DNA of 64,000 nucleotides from Flavobacteriaceae bacterium (GCA_028281065.1 JANQKN010000200.1:1-64000); one strand, 5' to 3'. Counted from the first letter of the stretch, positions 27,101 through 34,408 are shown. The notes: a model not told the origin generated them from the letters alone. Translations and numbers: made by a program.

Positions 27101-29177
27101 TTTGGGGAGACAATTAAAAGCCATTAACCATCCCAATCTTACGAATACAGATGACCCTGGGAACGATGGAAACAATGCCTTTGGGATGATACTGGATTAC
27201 TACCAAAAAGACTATACACGTAACGTAGCGGGTATTGGGGATTCTCCCAGTGGGATCAACCGTTTTGATGGGAACATTAAGGGAAGCCGATGGGGCACCC
27301 AAGGCATTCATACAAATGGTAACCAAAGTGGTTATTCGTATCAATATAACGATAACGGTTGGTTAAGCAATGCCACTTTTAGTAGTATAAACGGAAATAC
27401 TTATACCAGCGGGGTGAGCCCCGATTACAGTGTGTCAAGTCTTACTTATGATGCCAACGGAAATATCCAAACCTTACGTCGAACCCGAGATTTTGTGGGG
27501 ACGAGCAACCTCATGGACGACTTGCAGTATCATTATATAGAAGGCACTAACCAATTGGATTATGTGGACGACACTTCAGGAAACACAGAGGATGATGGGG
27601 ATATCAAGGATCAAAACAGTGGGAATTACCTTTATAACGAAATAGGACAATTGGTACACAATTCCCAAGATGACCTTACTTACAGTTATTTTATCAATGG
27701 TCTGGTAAATGAGGTTTATACACAAGACAATCAAGGAATAAAACAAGGAGTAGCATTTACCTATGACGATCGAGGACATCGAATCAACAAAAAACAGTTC
27801 TCCACCCAGCCCGGGGTTGGGGAGAGCAATACCTATTACGTCCGGGATGCCAATGGACAACCCATGGCCATTTATAATATGAACGATGGCAGTACCAGTG
27901 AGATACTGATCCCTACCATAGAATACCCTATTTATGGAGTGTCCCGTATTGGTGTGGGGAACAATGAAGACGTGTACAAGTATCAGTTAACGGATCATTT
28001 GGGCAATGTGAGAGGGGTGATACAACGGGATTATACTCCACAAGTAGTCCTGAGTGAAGACTTTGAGCAAGGCGTTGTAAACACTCCGCCTTGGCATAGT
28101 TTCCAGAACACTTCGGTAAGTGTGTTGAATGGGCAGCTGAGGGCCGATGTATCCAACATCCCTGACAAGAATCATATTAAGTTATCATTTACAGCGGTGG
28201 CCCATAAGACCTATACCATTGCGTTTGATGTAAACCTCACCAATACCCCGTATACCTTGTATTACGGAATAGATGGGAATGATCTTGGCTCTGAAAATAC
28301 CAATGGAACTGTGAGTTTTCAGTATACCTCTTTACAAGGAGGAACTACTGATATTCACTTTAACCTAGATACGGACCCTACGGTACCAGTGTTTGCGAAT
28401 TACTATACCTTGGACAATGTAATTGTGACAGATATCTCTACCAACAATACCCCGATTATGCTGGCCTATAAGGATTATTACCCTTTTGGGATGCCCATGC
28501 CTAGGAGAAATGTGGAAGGAGAATATCGTTATGGCTATCAGGGGGAATATGCGGAGACCGATCCAGAAACAGAGATGCCTGCTTTTGAATTACGCCTTTG
28601 GGATGCTCGTTTAGGGAGATGGTTGACTACTGACCCAGCCGGTCAATACAATTCTCCCTATATGGGAATGGGAAATAATCCAATTAGCAGGATAGATCCA
28701 GATGGGGGCTATGATGTTTATCAGAAACAGGCTGACGGATCATATAAATGGGTAGAAGCAAGTGACGATTTTGTTATTCTTGATGAAGAAGGTAATGAAA
28801 TCAATAAACTTGAATTCACATTTTCCCTATTTTCGGGTTTTTTAAAAAGAAATTCGGAATATGATGAAGCCATAAATTATATATATTATAGTGGTATTGC
28901 TTCTTGGTCTGATTATTCATCTTTAACAGCTCATAAATTGGATGCAGATTTGAATCAGATGGCTGAAGGTGTTAAGACCGGAATAGAAGTTTCAATGGGA
29001 GCATACGGTATTTTAAAAAACCCAAAAGCTTTAATTAATTTTTTTAAGTTTGCAGATGAGACAAAAACTGGGACAATTTTAATTTTAAACGCAGTTGGTG
29101 CAAAAGCAAAAGAATTAAAAAGCATCACATCTCCAAGATTTTGGAAGTCATATGGTAAATTACCTGATGATATATAA
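24111..29177 (+). CDS. RHS-repeat polymorphic toxin with RHS core (tip toxin out of frame)
   Basis: 1688 residues. The signal peptide (to about 24, GNAQQ) means Sec export. N-terminal lectin-like beta domain about 25-205, then many YD repeats (SVGYYDCLGKPTQ, YSYDVYGRVEW, SLTYDANGNIQTLRR). The RHS core has DHLGNVRG at 1295, DYYPFGMPMPRRN at 1455 and the closing LWDARLGRWLTTDPAGQY to DPDGG at 1529-1533. About 140 residues of lectin-like sandwich are inserted between the first two core blocks. The variable tip starts at 1533 and is more AT-rich. It enters a RelE/ParE-like domain at SPRFWKSYGKLPDDI, then stops at TAA 29175-29177. The next 70 codons continue that domain in another frame. Confidence 0.85.
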   Translation: MNMYLKYILAIVIGLSLITPGNAQQLNWKETSNFSFDAQTDRLAGGGDKSTESYILSHETLWTNDIGSTEISDFMLQNAGLTAGSDIPSLILFFTFEDTFSLSEVDQNAYSISYSSTDKTLDIRGPNGSIALLNNITLAQNDVLKIEKTDTNKIVLQYNTQQYLITDNFLENGRVALYTNAQDLSFQITNNGFRGPDPNPSIVVLDGDKNWVMAKTYDNAGILTSASVGYYDCLGKPTQNQSRDFDTNRTWASEVRYDYQGRPALQTYSAPLAGTSNDFQYSNSFVQQLDGTELTTGELEGDPGNPPSLNSNLEGSVAWYFSNNNNLEPYQDIAENRPYVRNIYDELNPGNVRAVSGGKILDANGNGQDDGLLDRNPQGFSYTVPAAQEMYYVFGKNYFEGPDHSLGKEVILTSHKNVSIDPHGNEVVSFSDSDGNILATARSGGVTNYEIVVTIKNQNYVDVHIPNGITNNDVQWLGNASGYQVWDLRTGLQKTPWEVTGGHLYRIVYPNTNGGTTYITQAGGINTEAGAKGIRYPVNYYDYSLNYYDEAGRLKTTTQPNGFDTAAFDLSTPAPNHSMLTSYVQNASGELKATSSPDEGSVQFVYREDGQIRFSRNEKQGLAGEFSYTNYDALGRPIESGAYAGMSTTFTALSNNAPQCVAASRITASPGEVTKDGVNTWHSAGFYSSEQTGIENFRISFQVPKELRAAIGVSQTPFTGNVKDHTQVEYTMYFRWNQVSIYHLGQLLTLSAASYDPDDTMHIERIGNALTFKKNQEILHVVYLEEPLADYVIDGSIFSANHSVTNISLKELDQFGTDTPTFPPLPGPDDPIDPNNCREQVFTLYDVPDTSGLHAVLYPNTFGGIQGIQREQQFVAGNVSKTWTETPETNTTWYSYDVYGRVEWMVQNINGLGPKTIDYEYDEATGQVTRVLYQKEDANERFTHKYTYNEVGQLVTVETSRDNLNFVEHARYTYYETGELKRIILAEGLQGTDYVYNLGRQLKAINHPNLTNTDDPGNDGNNAFGMILDYYQKDYTRNVAGIGDSPSGINRFDGNIKGSRWGTQGIHTNGNQSGYSYQYNDNGWLSNATFSSINGNTYTSGVSPDYSVSSLTYDANGNIQTLRRTRDFVGTSNLMDDLQYHYIEGTNQLDYVDDTSGNTEDDGDIKDQNSGNYLYNEIGQLVHNSQDDLTYSYFINGLVNEVYTQDNQGIKQGVAFTYDDRGHRINKKQFSTQPGVGESNTYYVRDANGQPMAIYNMNDGSTSEILIPTIEYPIYGVSRIGVGNNEDVYKYQLTDHLGNVRGVIQRDYTPQVVLSEDFEQGVVNTPPWHSFQNTSVSVLNGQLRADVSNIPDKNHIKLSFTAVAHKTYTIAFDVNLTNTPYTLYYGIDGNDLGSENTNGTVSFQYTSLQGGTTDIHFNLDTDPTVPVFANYYTLDNVIVTDISTNNTPIMLAYKDYYPFGMPMPRRNVEGEYRYGYQGEYAETDPETEMPAFELRLWDARLGRWLTTDPAGQYNSPYMGMGNNPISRIDPDGGYDVYQKQADGSYKWVEASDDFVILDEEGNEINKLEFTFSLFSGFLKRNSEYDEAINYIYYSGIASWSDYSSLTAHKLDADLNQMAEGVKTGIEVSMGAYGILKNPKALINFFKFADETKTGTILILNAVGAKAKELKSITSPRFWKSYGKLPDDI

Positions 29178-29389
29178 AAAAACTAGCAGACAAACAATAT
29201 AGATTATTTAGACAAAATCCGGGACATCCGTCATTAAATTTTGAAAAATTGAGTGGGTTTAAGAAAGAAATTATTTCTGTAAGGATAAATAAAGCCTATC
29301 GAGCTTATGGAGAATATAAAGATGGGGCTATATATTGGTCACATATAGATAAGCATAATTATGATTTGTTGAAAAATATATTTGATTAA
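29177..29389 (+). pseudogene. Out-of-frame C-terminal part of RelE/ParE-like RHS tip toxin
   Basis: Read from AAA at 29177, 70 codons run without ATG to TAA at 29387-29389. The product starts KKLADKQYRLFRQNPGHPSL and contains SVRINKAYRAYG and YWSHIDKHNYDLL. These match the RelE/ParE/HigB-like family blocks (helix LADRAYxLLxxNPxHPSLHFK, strand SVRVGxxYRA, final WIGxHxxYDxLL). Joined to the preceding frame (GKLPDDI) the domain is complete and of normal length, if one AT of ATATATA (29170-29176) is removed. So this looks like a 2-base insertion in a short AT repeat, or a reversible off state. The A run lies after the stop, so ribosomal slippage there cannot rescue it. Confidence 0.7.
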
Positions 29390-29692
29390 ATGGGATGGTC
29401 GCATATATTAATTGAAGCACATTGTTTTTTCGATAAAAGAAATGATACTTTACCAAAATGCTGTAAATATGGATTTGGAAATGTAAGTGTTAATTGCTTG
29501 AAATACGATGAAAACAAAAAGGCATATTGCCCTTTTTTAGGATTTAGTAAAGCGAGAAGTACTAAGGTACTTTCAGATCAGGAAGGAAAAATAATTGATT
29601 TTGATGCTTTTGAGACATTTGACATGACAGAAAAAGAATATATTGATCTAGAGAAGAGGTGGTTAGAAGAAAATAAATTTACCGACAAATAA
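29390..29692 (+). CDS. Putative immunity protein for the RHS tip toxin
   Basis: 100 residues, no signal peptide, starting on the base after the toxin stop (TAA then ATG). The first half carries five cysteines (C12, C24, C25, C36, C47) and aromatic residues, suggesting metal binding or a compact fold. The second half is acidic and helical (MTEKEYIDLEKRWLEEN). No family recognised. In polymorphic-toxin loci the gene immediately behind the tip toxin normally encodes the cognate immunity protein, and the acidic charge would suit binding a basic RelE-like nuclease. The assignment is from position; biochemical support is absent. Like the tip, it is visibly more AT-rich than the RHS body. Confidence 0.6.
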   Translation: MGWSHILIEAHCFFDKRNDTLPKCCKYGFGNVSVNCLKYDENKKAYCPFLGFSKARSTKVLSDQEGKIIDFDAFETFDMTEKEYIDLEKRWLEENKFTDK

Positions 29693-29845
29693 ATCTAATG
29701 AAGTTAGTTTTTATAAAAGTAAAAAACTCTTAATTAAAAATAGTTTGTTATGGACCTATATTAGATATGAATACTTCAATATATCATATAAAAGTAGATA
29801 ACAGAACCACCTTATTTCATTTTGGAAAGAGGTGTCAAATAGTAT

Positions 29846-31057
29846 TTAAGACTTAATAAATTTTTTAGTAAGTGTTTGTTTATCTATAGTGATGACAGCC
29901 AAATAGACTCCAGAAGACAAATCCGAAACATCAATTTCAGTATCTGAGGTTTGTTTTACTAATTCCCCTTGTAGGGAATAGAGCTGTATTTTATCCGGTT
30001 TGCTATTTGAGCCTACTCGTAAATTATGTTGTGCCGGGTTTGGGTAAAGGGAAACACTAATCGCATTAAAATCTGCTATACTTAGATTGCAGTTTTCACT
30101 ATACATCGAAGAATTGTCTTTGCACCAATTATCTTGATCACAGGTTTGGAAATTGGCAAAGGTTTCATCATCTACCGTGATACAATCAAGGTTGGGATTG
30201 TTATATGACCACATAAATTCAAAATTAGTATTGTTGCCATTCTGGACATTTAAAGAAGTTAATTGATTATCGTTACAAAACAGACGAAAAAGGTTTGGGT
30301 TTTGTGAGATATCCAAGCTTGTTAATTGGTTCTCTACACAATCCAACCATTCAAGATTCGGGTTTTGCGATACATCCAATTGACTCAATTGATTGTTAAT
30401 ACAAAATAGACCTTCAAGATTCGGGTTTTGTGTGACATCAAGATCGGATAATAAATTAAAACCACATTGTAATGATATAAGATTCGGGTTTTGTGTCACA
30501 TTTAATTGAGTCAATTGGTTGCCACTACAACTTAGCCTTTCAAGATTTGGGTTTTGTGTTACATCCAAAATACTTAAAAAATTGTTTGAGAAAAATAATT
30601 CTTTAAGGTTTGGGTTTTGTGTCACGTCTAGGGAGGTTAATTGATTAAACGCCAAAAACATCTCTTCAAGATCAGGGTTTTGTGTTACATCTAAACCATT
30701 TAATTGGTTTTCACGACATGTTAATCCTCTTAGGTTTGGGTTTTGAGTAATATTTAGGGTGGTTAATTGGTTGCCATCAGAGCCTAGATATTCAAGATTC
30801 GCAAAACTTTCAATACCTTCTAGGGAAGATATGTTTTGGGCAGAAACATACAAACCCAATACAGTTTCAGCTTCACTTACCTGTATTTCACCATCGTTAT
30901 TGGTGTCGGCATCAATGTCTCCAATACCGTCTCCATTTGTATCCACACACAAGTTGTTAACCAAAGCATTTTTAAAATTAGCATCTGGGATATTTACAAT
31001 CTGGGCTTGTAGTGTTGTGTAAGATAAAACACAGAAGAAAAGGAGTAGGTTTTTCAT
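29846..31057 (-). CDS. Secreted leucine-rich-repeat protein with T9SS sorting domain, long paralogue
   Basis: 403 residues. Signal peptide to about 19 (LQAQ), then IVNIPDANFKNALVNNLCVDT, nearly identical to the protein at 2900. An EF-hand-like acidic site follows (DTNGDGIGDIDADTNNDGEI). Eight full 21-residue LRR units of the form LtxLDVTQNPNLexLxCxxNQ lie at residues 98-265, then a degenerate ninth. A T9SS type A domain (SLYPNPAQHN to LTKKFIKS) closes the chain. Surface-exposed by T9SS; adhesion or ligand binding is inferred. It is convergent with the RHS-immunity unit, with 150 AT-rich bases between, and preceded by its own candidate promoter. Confidence 0.88.
   Translation of the reverse strand: MKNLLLFFCVLSYTTLQAQIVNIPDANFKNALVNNLCVDTNGDGIGDIDADTNNDGEIQVSEAETVLGLYVSAQNISSLEGIESFANLEYLGSDGNQLTTLNITQNPNLRGLTCRENQLNGLDVTQNPDLEEMFLAFNQLTSLDVTQNPNLKELFFSNNFLSILDVTQNPNLERLSCSGNQLTQLNVTQNPNLISLQCGFNLLSDLDVTQNPNLEGLFCINNQLSQLDVSQNPNLEWLDCVENQLTSLDISQNPNLFRLFCNDNQLTSLNVQNGNNTNFEFMWSYNNPNLDCITVDDETFANFQTCDQDNWCKDNSSMYSENCNLSIADFNAISVSLYPNPAQHNLRVGSNSKPDKIQLYSLQGELVKQTSDTEIDVSDLSSGVYLAVITIDKQTLTKKFIKS
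30263..30766 (-). repeat. Eight tandem 63-base LRR repeats
   Basis: 504 bases divide exactly into eight 63-base units, each encoding a 21-residue LRR. The TQNPNL core is retained at DNA level in nearly all copies, so unequal crossing-over could change copy number. The paralogue at 3191 has three units. Confidence 0.9.
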
Positions 31058-31082
31058 AGCAAATTCATTTGGAAAACTATCA

Positions 31083-31110
31083 TAAAGATAAACCTAAAAT
31101 AGAAACTCAA
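31083..31110 (-). promoter_or_regulatory. Candidate promoter of the long LRR gene
   Basis: On the minus strand TTG (31110-31108), a 17-base spacer and TATCTTTA (31090-31083) approximate the Bacteroidota consensus with one mismatch in the -7 box. It lies about 25 bases ahead of the ATG at 31057. Confidence 0.4.
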
Positions 31111-31207
31111 TTCACTTTTTTTCAAAAATTAATGTGTTAATGAAAATAAGATATGAGTTGTTTTTATGACTTTGAGATTAAGAAGAATTAGAAAGCCTAT
31201 CTTTAAT

Positions 31208-31247
31208 TTCCCCTTCGGAGTGTCGTGGCTTTATGTTTAATTGAGGC
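31208..31247 (+). repeat. Intergenic direct repeat, copy A
   Basis: TTCCCCTT followed by GTCGTGG and TTTAATTGAGGC. The GTCGTGG-to-GAGGC part is almost the same as 33515-33539, and the TTCCCCTT and GTTTAATT parts recur at 31921-31951. It lies just ahead of the thioredoxin-like gene. Confidence 0.5.
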
Positions 31248-31285
31248 AGCAGTCAAGGGCACCAGTTGGAATTAACTACCCACAA

Positions 31286-31918
31286 ATGAAAAAGTTAGGA
31301 AAAGTCAGTAATATTAGATCGAGCGTTATAGGGAATCATCCTTTCCTTGTTTTTTTGACTACCATTATAATGGTGAGTTGTAAAGAAAAACAAACAGATG
31401 AAAGTAGTAAGAATATTGAATCTGATACTCCAAAAGCGGAGTACCTTCATTCAGATTTATATGAACAAATCGAGATTGTTTTTTCTTTTGAGGAAGCTCA
31501 ATTAAAAGCACAAAAAAGTGGTAAGCCCATCTTGACATTTTTTAATAGCCTCGCTTGTGTAAATTGTAGGGAATTTGAAGAAAAGGTGTTTTTTGCACCA
31601 GAATTAAATTCTTTATTGTCAGAAAACTTTGTGGTGGCCATATTATTTGTAGATGATAGAAAATTATTGGACGGAGAAGAAAAACTGTATTCTGCAATAT
31701 CCGGGCAAGAAATAAAGACGATCGGGCAATACAATTCGGAGTTACAGATTTTACTTACCCAAACTGGTCAACAACCCAAAATAAGTGTTTTCGATAGCAC
31801 TAGTAACTTCTTGGGTTCGTATAATGGCAAGATAGATTCCATAGAGGCCTTTAAAGAATGGATAATAGAAACTAACCCTAACATTGGTGACCAATTTAGA
31901 ATAGAACTTGCAAAGTAG
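31286..31918 (+). CDS. Thioredoxin-like lipoprotein
   Basis: 210 residues from the ATG at 31286; the frame extends upstream to a TTG at 31241 inside the repeat, which is less likely. The N-terminus ends with a lipobox-like IIMVSC (Cys 32). The thioredoxin fold follows: FEEAQLKAQKSGKPILTFFNSLACVNCREFE with the CVNC redox pair, then the cis-Pro region QQPKISVFDS. It resembles the C-terminal domain of DsbD and other thiol reductases that act in the periplasm. A role in disulfide reduction or cytochrome maturation is inferred; no partner gene adjoins it. Flanked on both sides by copies of a short intergenic repeat. Confidence 0.75.
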   Translation: MKKLGKVSNIRSSVIGNHPFLVFLTTIIMVSCKEKQTDESSKNIESDTPKAEYLHSDLYEQIEIVFSFEEAQLKAQKSGKPILTFFNSLACVNCREFEEKVFFAPELNSLLSENFVVAILFVDDRKLLDGEEKLYSAISGQEIKTIGQYNSELQILLTQTGQQPKISVFDSTSNFLGSYNGKIDSIEAFKEWIIETNPNIGDQFRIELAK

Positions 31919-31920
31919 TG

Positions 31921-31951
31921 TTCCCCTTGAGTCGTTTTTGTTTAATTAGGG
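31921..31951 (+). repeat. Intergenic direct repeat, copy B
   Basis: TTCCCCTTGAGTCG, then TTTTTGTTTAATTAGGG. It is a shorter, diverged copy of the element at 31208-31247, placed right after the thioredoxin-like stop and before the convergent serine hydrolase stop. Confidence 0.45.
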
Positions 31952-31953
31952 TA

Positions 31954-33279
31954 TCATTCCCTTACATAAACTTGCGTCGAAGCTCCCCATTGTTCCGGTA
32001 ATTTCCAGAAGATACTGTCCTTGTTTTTAAAAAAGAGGGTTCCTGTAAATGATCTTAATTCGAATGTGTGTTTTTCAACAGGCAATAAATGATGTCCCAT
32101 AGCATCGTCATTTAGATGCAGGTATAAGTTATTGTCCACAATTTTTATGTCTATAATACGGTCTTCATTGAGTTTAAATCTGCCGGTATATGTATTGAAA
32201 TCCTGTGTAGGCTTAAATGTATTTTTTCTTTTTTCTGGGTAGAAAACTTTGGTTGAATCCTTAAAATACATTTTTGCTAAGTCTTTGGTCCAATCAACCC
32301 ATAAACCATGTTGAATATTGGAAACCAAAACCAGGGTTGTTTTTTCTTCAGGGAAAACGAATAAAGACGAGACAAACCCATTGTTCATCCCGGTTTGATT
32401 TAAGCAAAACCGCCCAGCTATAGAATCCCTTCCCCACCCATAAGGATAGGCTTCCTTAAAAACATCAACGGGATATTTACTTGCGATGGTATTTCCCCAT
32501 TTCCATAAATCGATAGCCGAAGCATACATGGATCCAGACCCCAAAGACACAGAATAATTTACATTGGGGATGGGGCGAATTAATTCCGGTCGGGGACCCG
32601 GGAAGTTGAGCTTTGAGAATTCTTTGGGAAATTCGTGTAGGCTCAAATCCCCAGTGTCATGCATTTCATAAGGTTTCAACAAGTTTTCTTTCAAAAACTC
32701 ATCATACGATTGCCCACTTACCGCTTCTACAATGTTAGCCAGTATCGTAAATCCGGCATTACCGTATTTTCCATCCGTTCCTGGTTTAAATTCCAAGGGT
32801 TTCTTTTCTATTTCGGCTACGAGTGCTTTTGCATCGAGGATGTTATCTTTATAAAGCTCCCAATCGATATCGGCCAATCCCGATTCGTACCTCAGTAAAT
32901 TCAAAATTGTGATTTGATCCCCATATTTAAAATCGGGCAAGTATTTGCTTATGGTATCACTTAATTGAATGTCACCTCGATCTTTTAATAAAATAATGGC
33001 GGCTGCAGTAAAGGTTTTAGAGTTAGATGCTATGCAGAACTTACTGTTAGTAGTATGCTTGACTTGTTTTTCAAAATCTGCATATCCAAAAGTATACTGT
33101 TCAAGAATTGTATTTTCATCCCCAATCAAGACAGTTCCTGAAAAATCCTTGTTCTCAGATAGCACGTTAAAATAATTGTGTATTTCTGTATGCTCAATAG
33201 TAACTTCCTCGGGTTTTTCTTTGCACCCCACGTGGAGAATTATCAAAAACCCTAGGGTGTATTTAACAACTTGTTTCAT
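31954..33279 (-). CDS. Beta-lactamase-fold serine hydrolase, lipoprotein
   Basis: 441 residues. Lipobox ILHVGC (Cys 19). The class C/AmpC-like fold (Pfam Beta-lactamase) is shown by SNSK at 85-88 (Ser nucleophile with Lys), a YGN motif near 172 (GKYGNAGF) and a third block GMNNGFVSSLFVFPEE. After about 340 a C-terminal lipocalin-like beta domain begins (YTGRFKLNEDRIIDIKIV). Such proteins act as esterases or DD-peptidase-like enzymes on the periplasmic side; substrate unknown. Not a proven beta-lactamase. Convergent with the thioredoxin-like gene and upstream of a hairpin at 33495. Confidence 0.85.
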   Translation of the reverse strand: MKQVVKYTLGFLIILHVGCKEKPEEVTIEHTEIHNYFNVLSENKDFSGTVLIGDENTILEQYTFGYADFEKQVKHTTNSKFCIASNSKTFTAAAIILLKDRGDIQLSDTISKYLPDFKYGDQITILNLLRYESGLADIDWELYKDNILDAKALVAEIEKKPLEFKPGTDGKYGNAGFTILANIVEAVSGQSYDEFLKENLLKPYEMHDTGDLSLHEFPKEFSKLNFPGPRPELIRPIPNVNYSVSLGSGSMYASAIDLWKWGNTIASKYPVDVFKEAYPYGWGRDSIAGRFCLNQTGMNNGFVSSLFVFPEEKTTLVLVSNIQHGLWVDWTKDLAKMYFKDSTKVFYPEKRKNTFKPTQDFNTYTGRFKLNEDRIIDIKIVDNNLYLHLNDDAMGHHLLPVEKHTFELRSFTGTLFFKNKDSIFWKLPEQWGASTQVYVRE

Positions 33280-33494
33280 GATGGTTTTCTTTTCGAATGT
33301 ATGCTTATATCAAGTCCAAATACGGTTTTGAACTATCAAGGAATTGACTCGATACAAAGCTATTAAGCAGTCTTCATTTTAATACGTTGTGGTAGTATGA
33401 AAAAGGAGTGAAAAAAGGACTAAAAATGGCTTTGAAACCCCCATTTAGGAGACAGATTCCATTAAGAGAATAACCCCATTATCTTTTAAAACAC

Positions 33495-33527
33495 AACCAC
33501 GACACTCTTGTAGCGTCGTGGTTTTTT
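33495..33527. terminator. Hairpin terminator downstream of DUF4349 gene
   Basis: AACCACGAC and GTCGTGGTT form a 9-bp stem around an 11-base loop. The T run is stronger on the plus strand (TTTTTTG) and weaker on the minus strand (TTGTGTTTT), where the gene at 33551 ends, so it may work in both directions. Confidence 0.6.
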
Positions 33528-33539
33528 GTTTAATGAGGC
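33515..33539 (+). repeat. Intergenic direct repeat, copy C
   Basis: The descending arm of the hairpin plus the following TTTTTTGTTTAATGAGGC matches copy A at 31222-31247 with few differences. Copies A and C are in direct orientation and bracket the thioredoxin-like and serine hydrolase genes. Confidence 0.5.
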
Positions 33540-33550
33540 TAAGGGGTGGC

Positions 33551-34408
33551 CTATTTTTTCTTTCTACGTCTTAAGAAAATAAAAAGCGCAATACCTGCAA
33601 CCCACAAAGGCCAAACATGGAACATGAGTAGAATAATAGACTCGATCATATCCCAACCAAATGAAAACGCATTCTTGGATTTGTCACCAAACGTCTTTTT
33701 ATACCGGGTGGGTTTTTCGGTATACTCAACCGTTTCATAAAGATCGATCTGTACCGTACTATAAGCCACTTTGTTGGTTAGGTATTTTAACCTTCCCTGA
33801 GCCGATTCTATCTCTTCCTGTAAGAGCCTTAGCTTTTCTTCGGTTTCAAGGATATCCTCTACCGTACGGGCTTTGTTGCGCAATACATCTTCATACCTTT
33901 TTTTAACTTCCAGTTTGGTCGCCAAGCGCGCTTGTAAATCGATATACTCTTCCGTAACATCTTTAGTGGTCACATTTTCATAGTCCACAAACTCTGCCAC
34001 GGTGCCAATGGAATCCATAACACTGTCGAATTTTTCCCGAGGAACCTTGAGGGTAAACCTATTTTCCTTTTGGTAGCGATTGTTCTCATAACGGAGATCA
34101 CTCACATACGCATTATAGGCAGCCGCTATTTTTTTAATCTGTTGCGTAGCAATCTTTACATCCTCTACTTTGTAACGCACCGAAGCAGATTTGATGATCT
34201 TCAGGCTTTCTGGGGTTTTTATATTGGTTACATCCGATAGCGCCTTAGCCATTTCCTCAGTTTCCACGGCTTCAAAACTTTCAGATACACCTACTTTGTC
34301 CATTGCAAGATCTTCCGTATAACTTGCTTGATTGCATGAAAAAATCAATAAAGTGAAAGATAGGATAAGCACTGCTTTAGTGACCGGTTTAAAACGATTT
34401 GTCTTCAT
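33551..34408 (-). CDS. DUF4349 lipoprotein
   Basis: 285 residues. Lipobox LLIFSC (Cys 25), then NQASYTEDLAMDKVG. The DUF4349 domain covers about 65-255: IKSASVRYKVEDVKIATQQIKKI, a central coiled coil (LATKLEVKKRYEDVL, VEDILETEEKLRLLQEEI), then STVQIDLYE. A C-terminal transmembrane helix (260-280) ends in RRRKKK. DUF4349 proteins are envelope proteins of unknown function, often with a lipid anchor and a tail helix as here. Its start faces the membrane-protein gene at 34541. The mature N-terminus (CNQA to MDKVG) is echoed in the lipoprotein at 35437. Confidence 0.88.
   Translation of the reverse strand: MKTNRFKPVTKAVLILSFTLLIFSCNQASYTEDLAMDKVGVSESFEAVETEEMAKALSDVTNIKTPESLKIIKSASVRYKVEDVKIATQQIKKIAAAYNAYVSDLRYENNRYQKENRFTLKVPREKFDSVMDSIGTVAEFVDYENVTTKDVTEEYIDLQARLATKLEVKKRYEDVLRNKARTVEDILETEEKLRLLQEEIESAQGRLKYLTNKVAYSTVQIDLYETVEYTEKPTRYKKTFGDKSKNAFSFGWDMIESIILLMFHVWPLWVAGIALFIFLRRRKKK

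Noticed and set aside
29176..29182. A7 followed by C as a programmed -1 frameshift site producing the full RHS toxin
   Set aside because: The TAA stop at 29175-29177 in the incoming frame comes before the slippery run, so ribosomes would terminate first.
30263..30766. Regular 63-base repeats that at first sight recall a CRISPR array
   Set aside because: There are no unique spacers, the units abut without gaps, and each is an in-frame 21-residue LRR of a secreted protein.
31954..33279. Antibiotic-resistance beta-lactamase
   Set aside because: The SxxK and YxN motifs fit the broad serine hydrolase family, but lipid anchor and C-terminal lipocalin-like domain are those of esterase/peptidase-type members; no resistance claim can be made.
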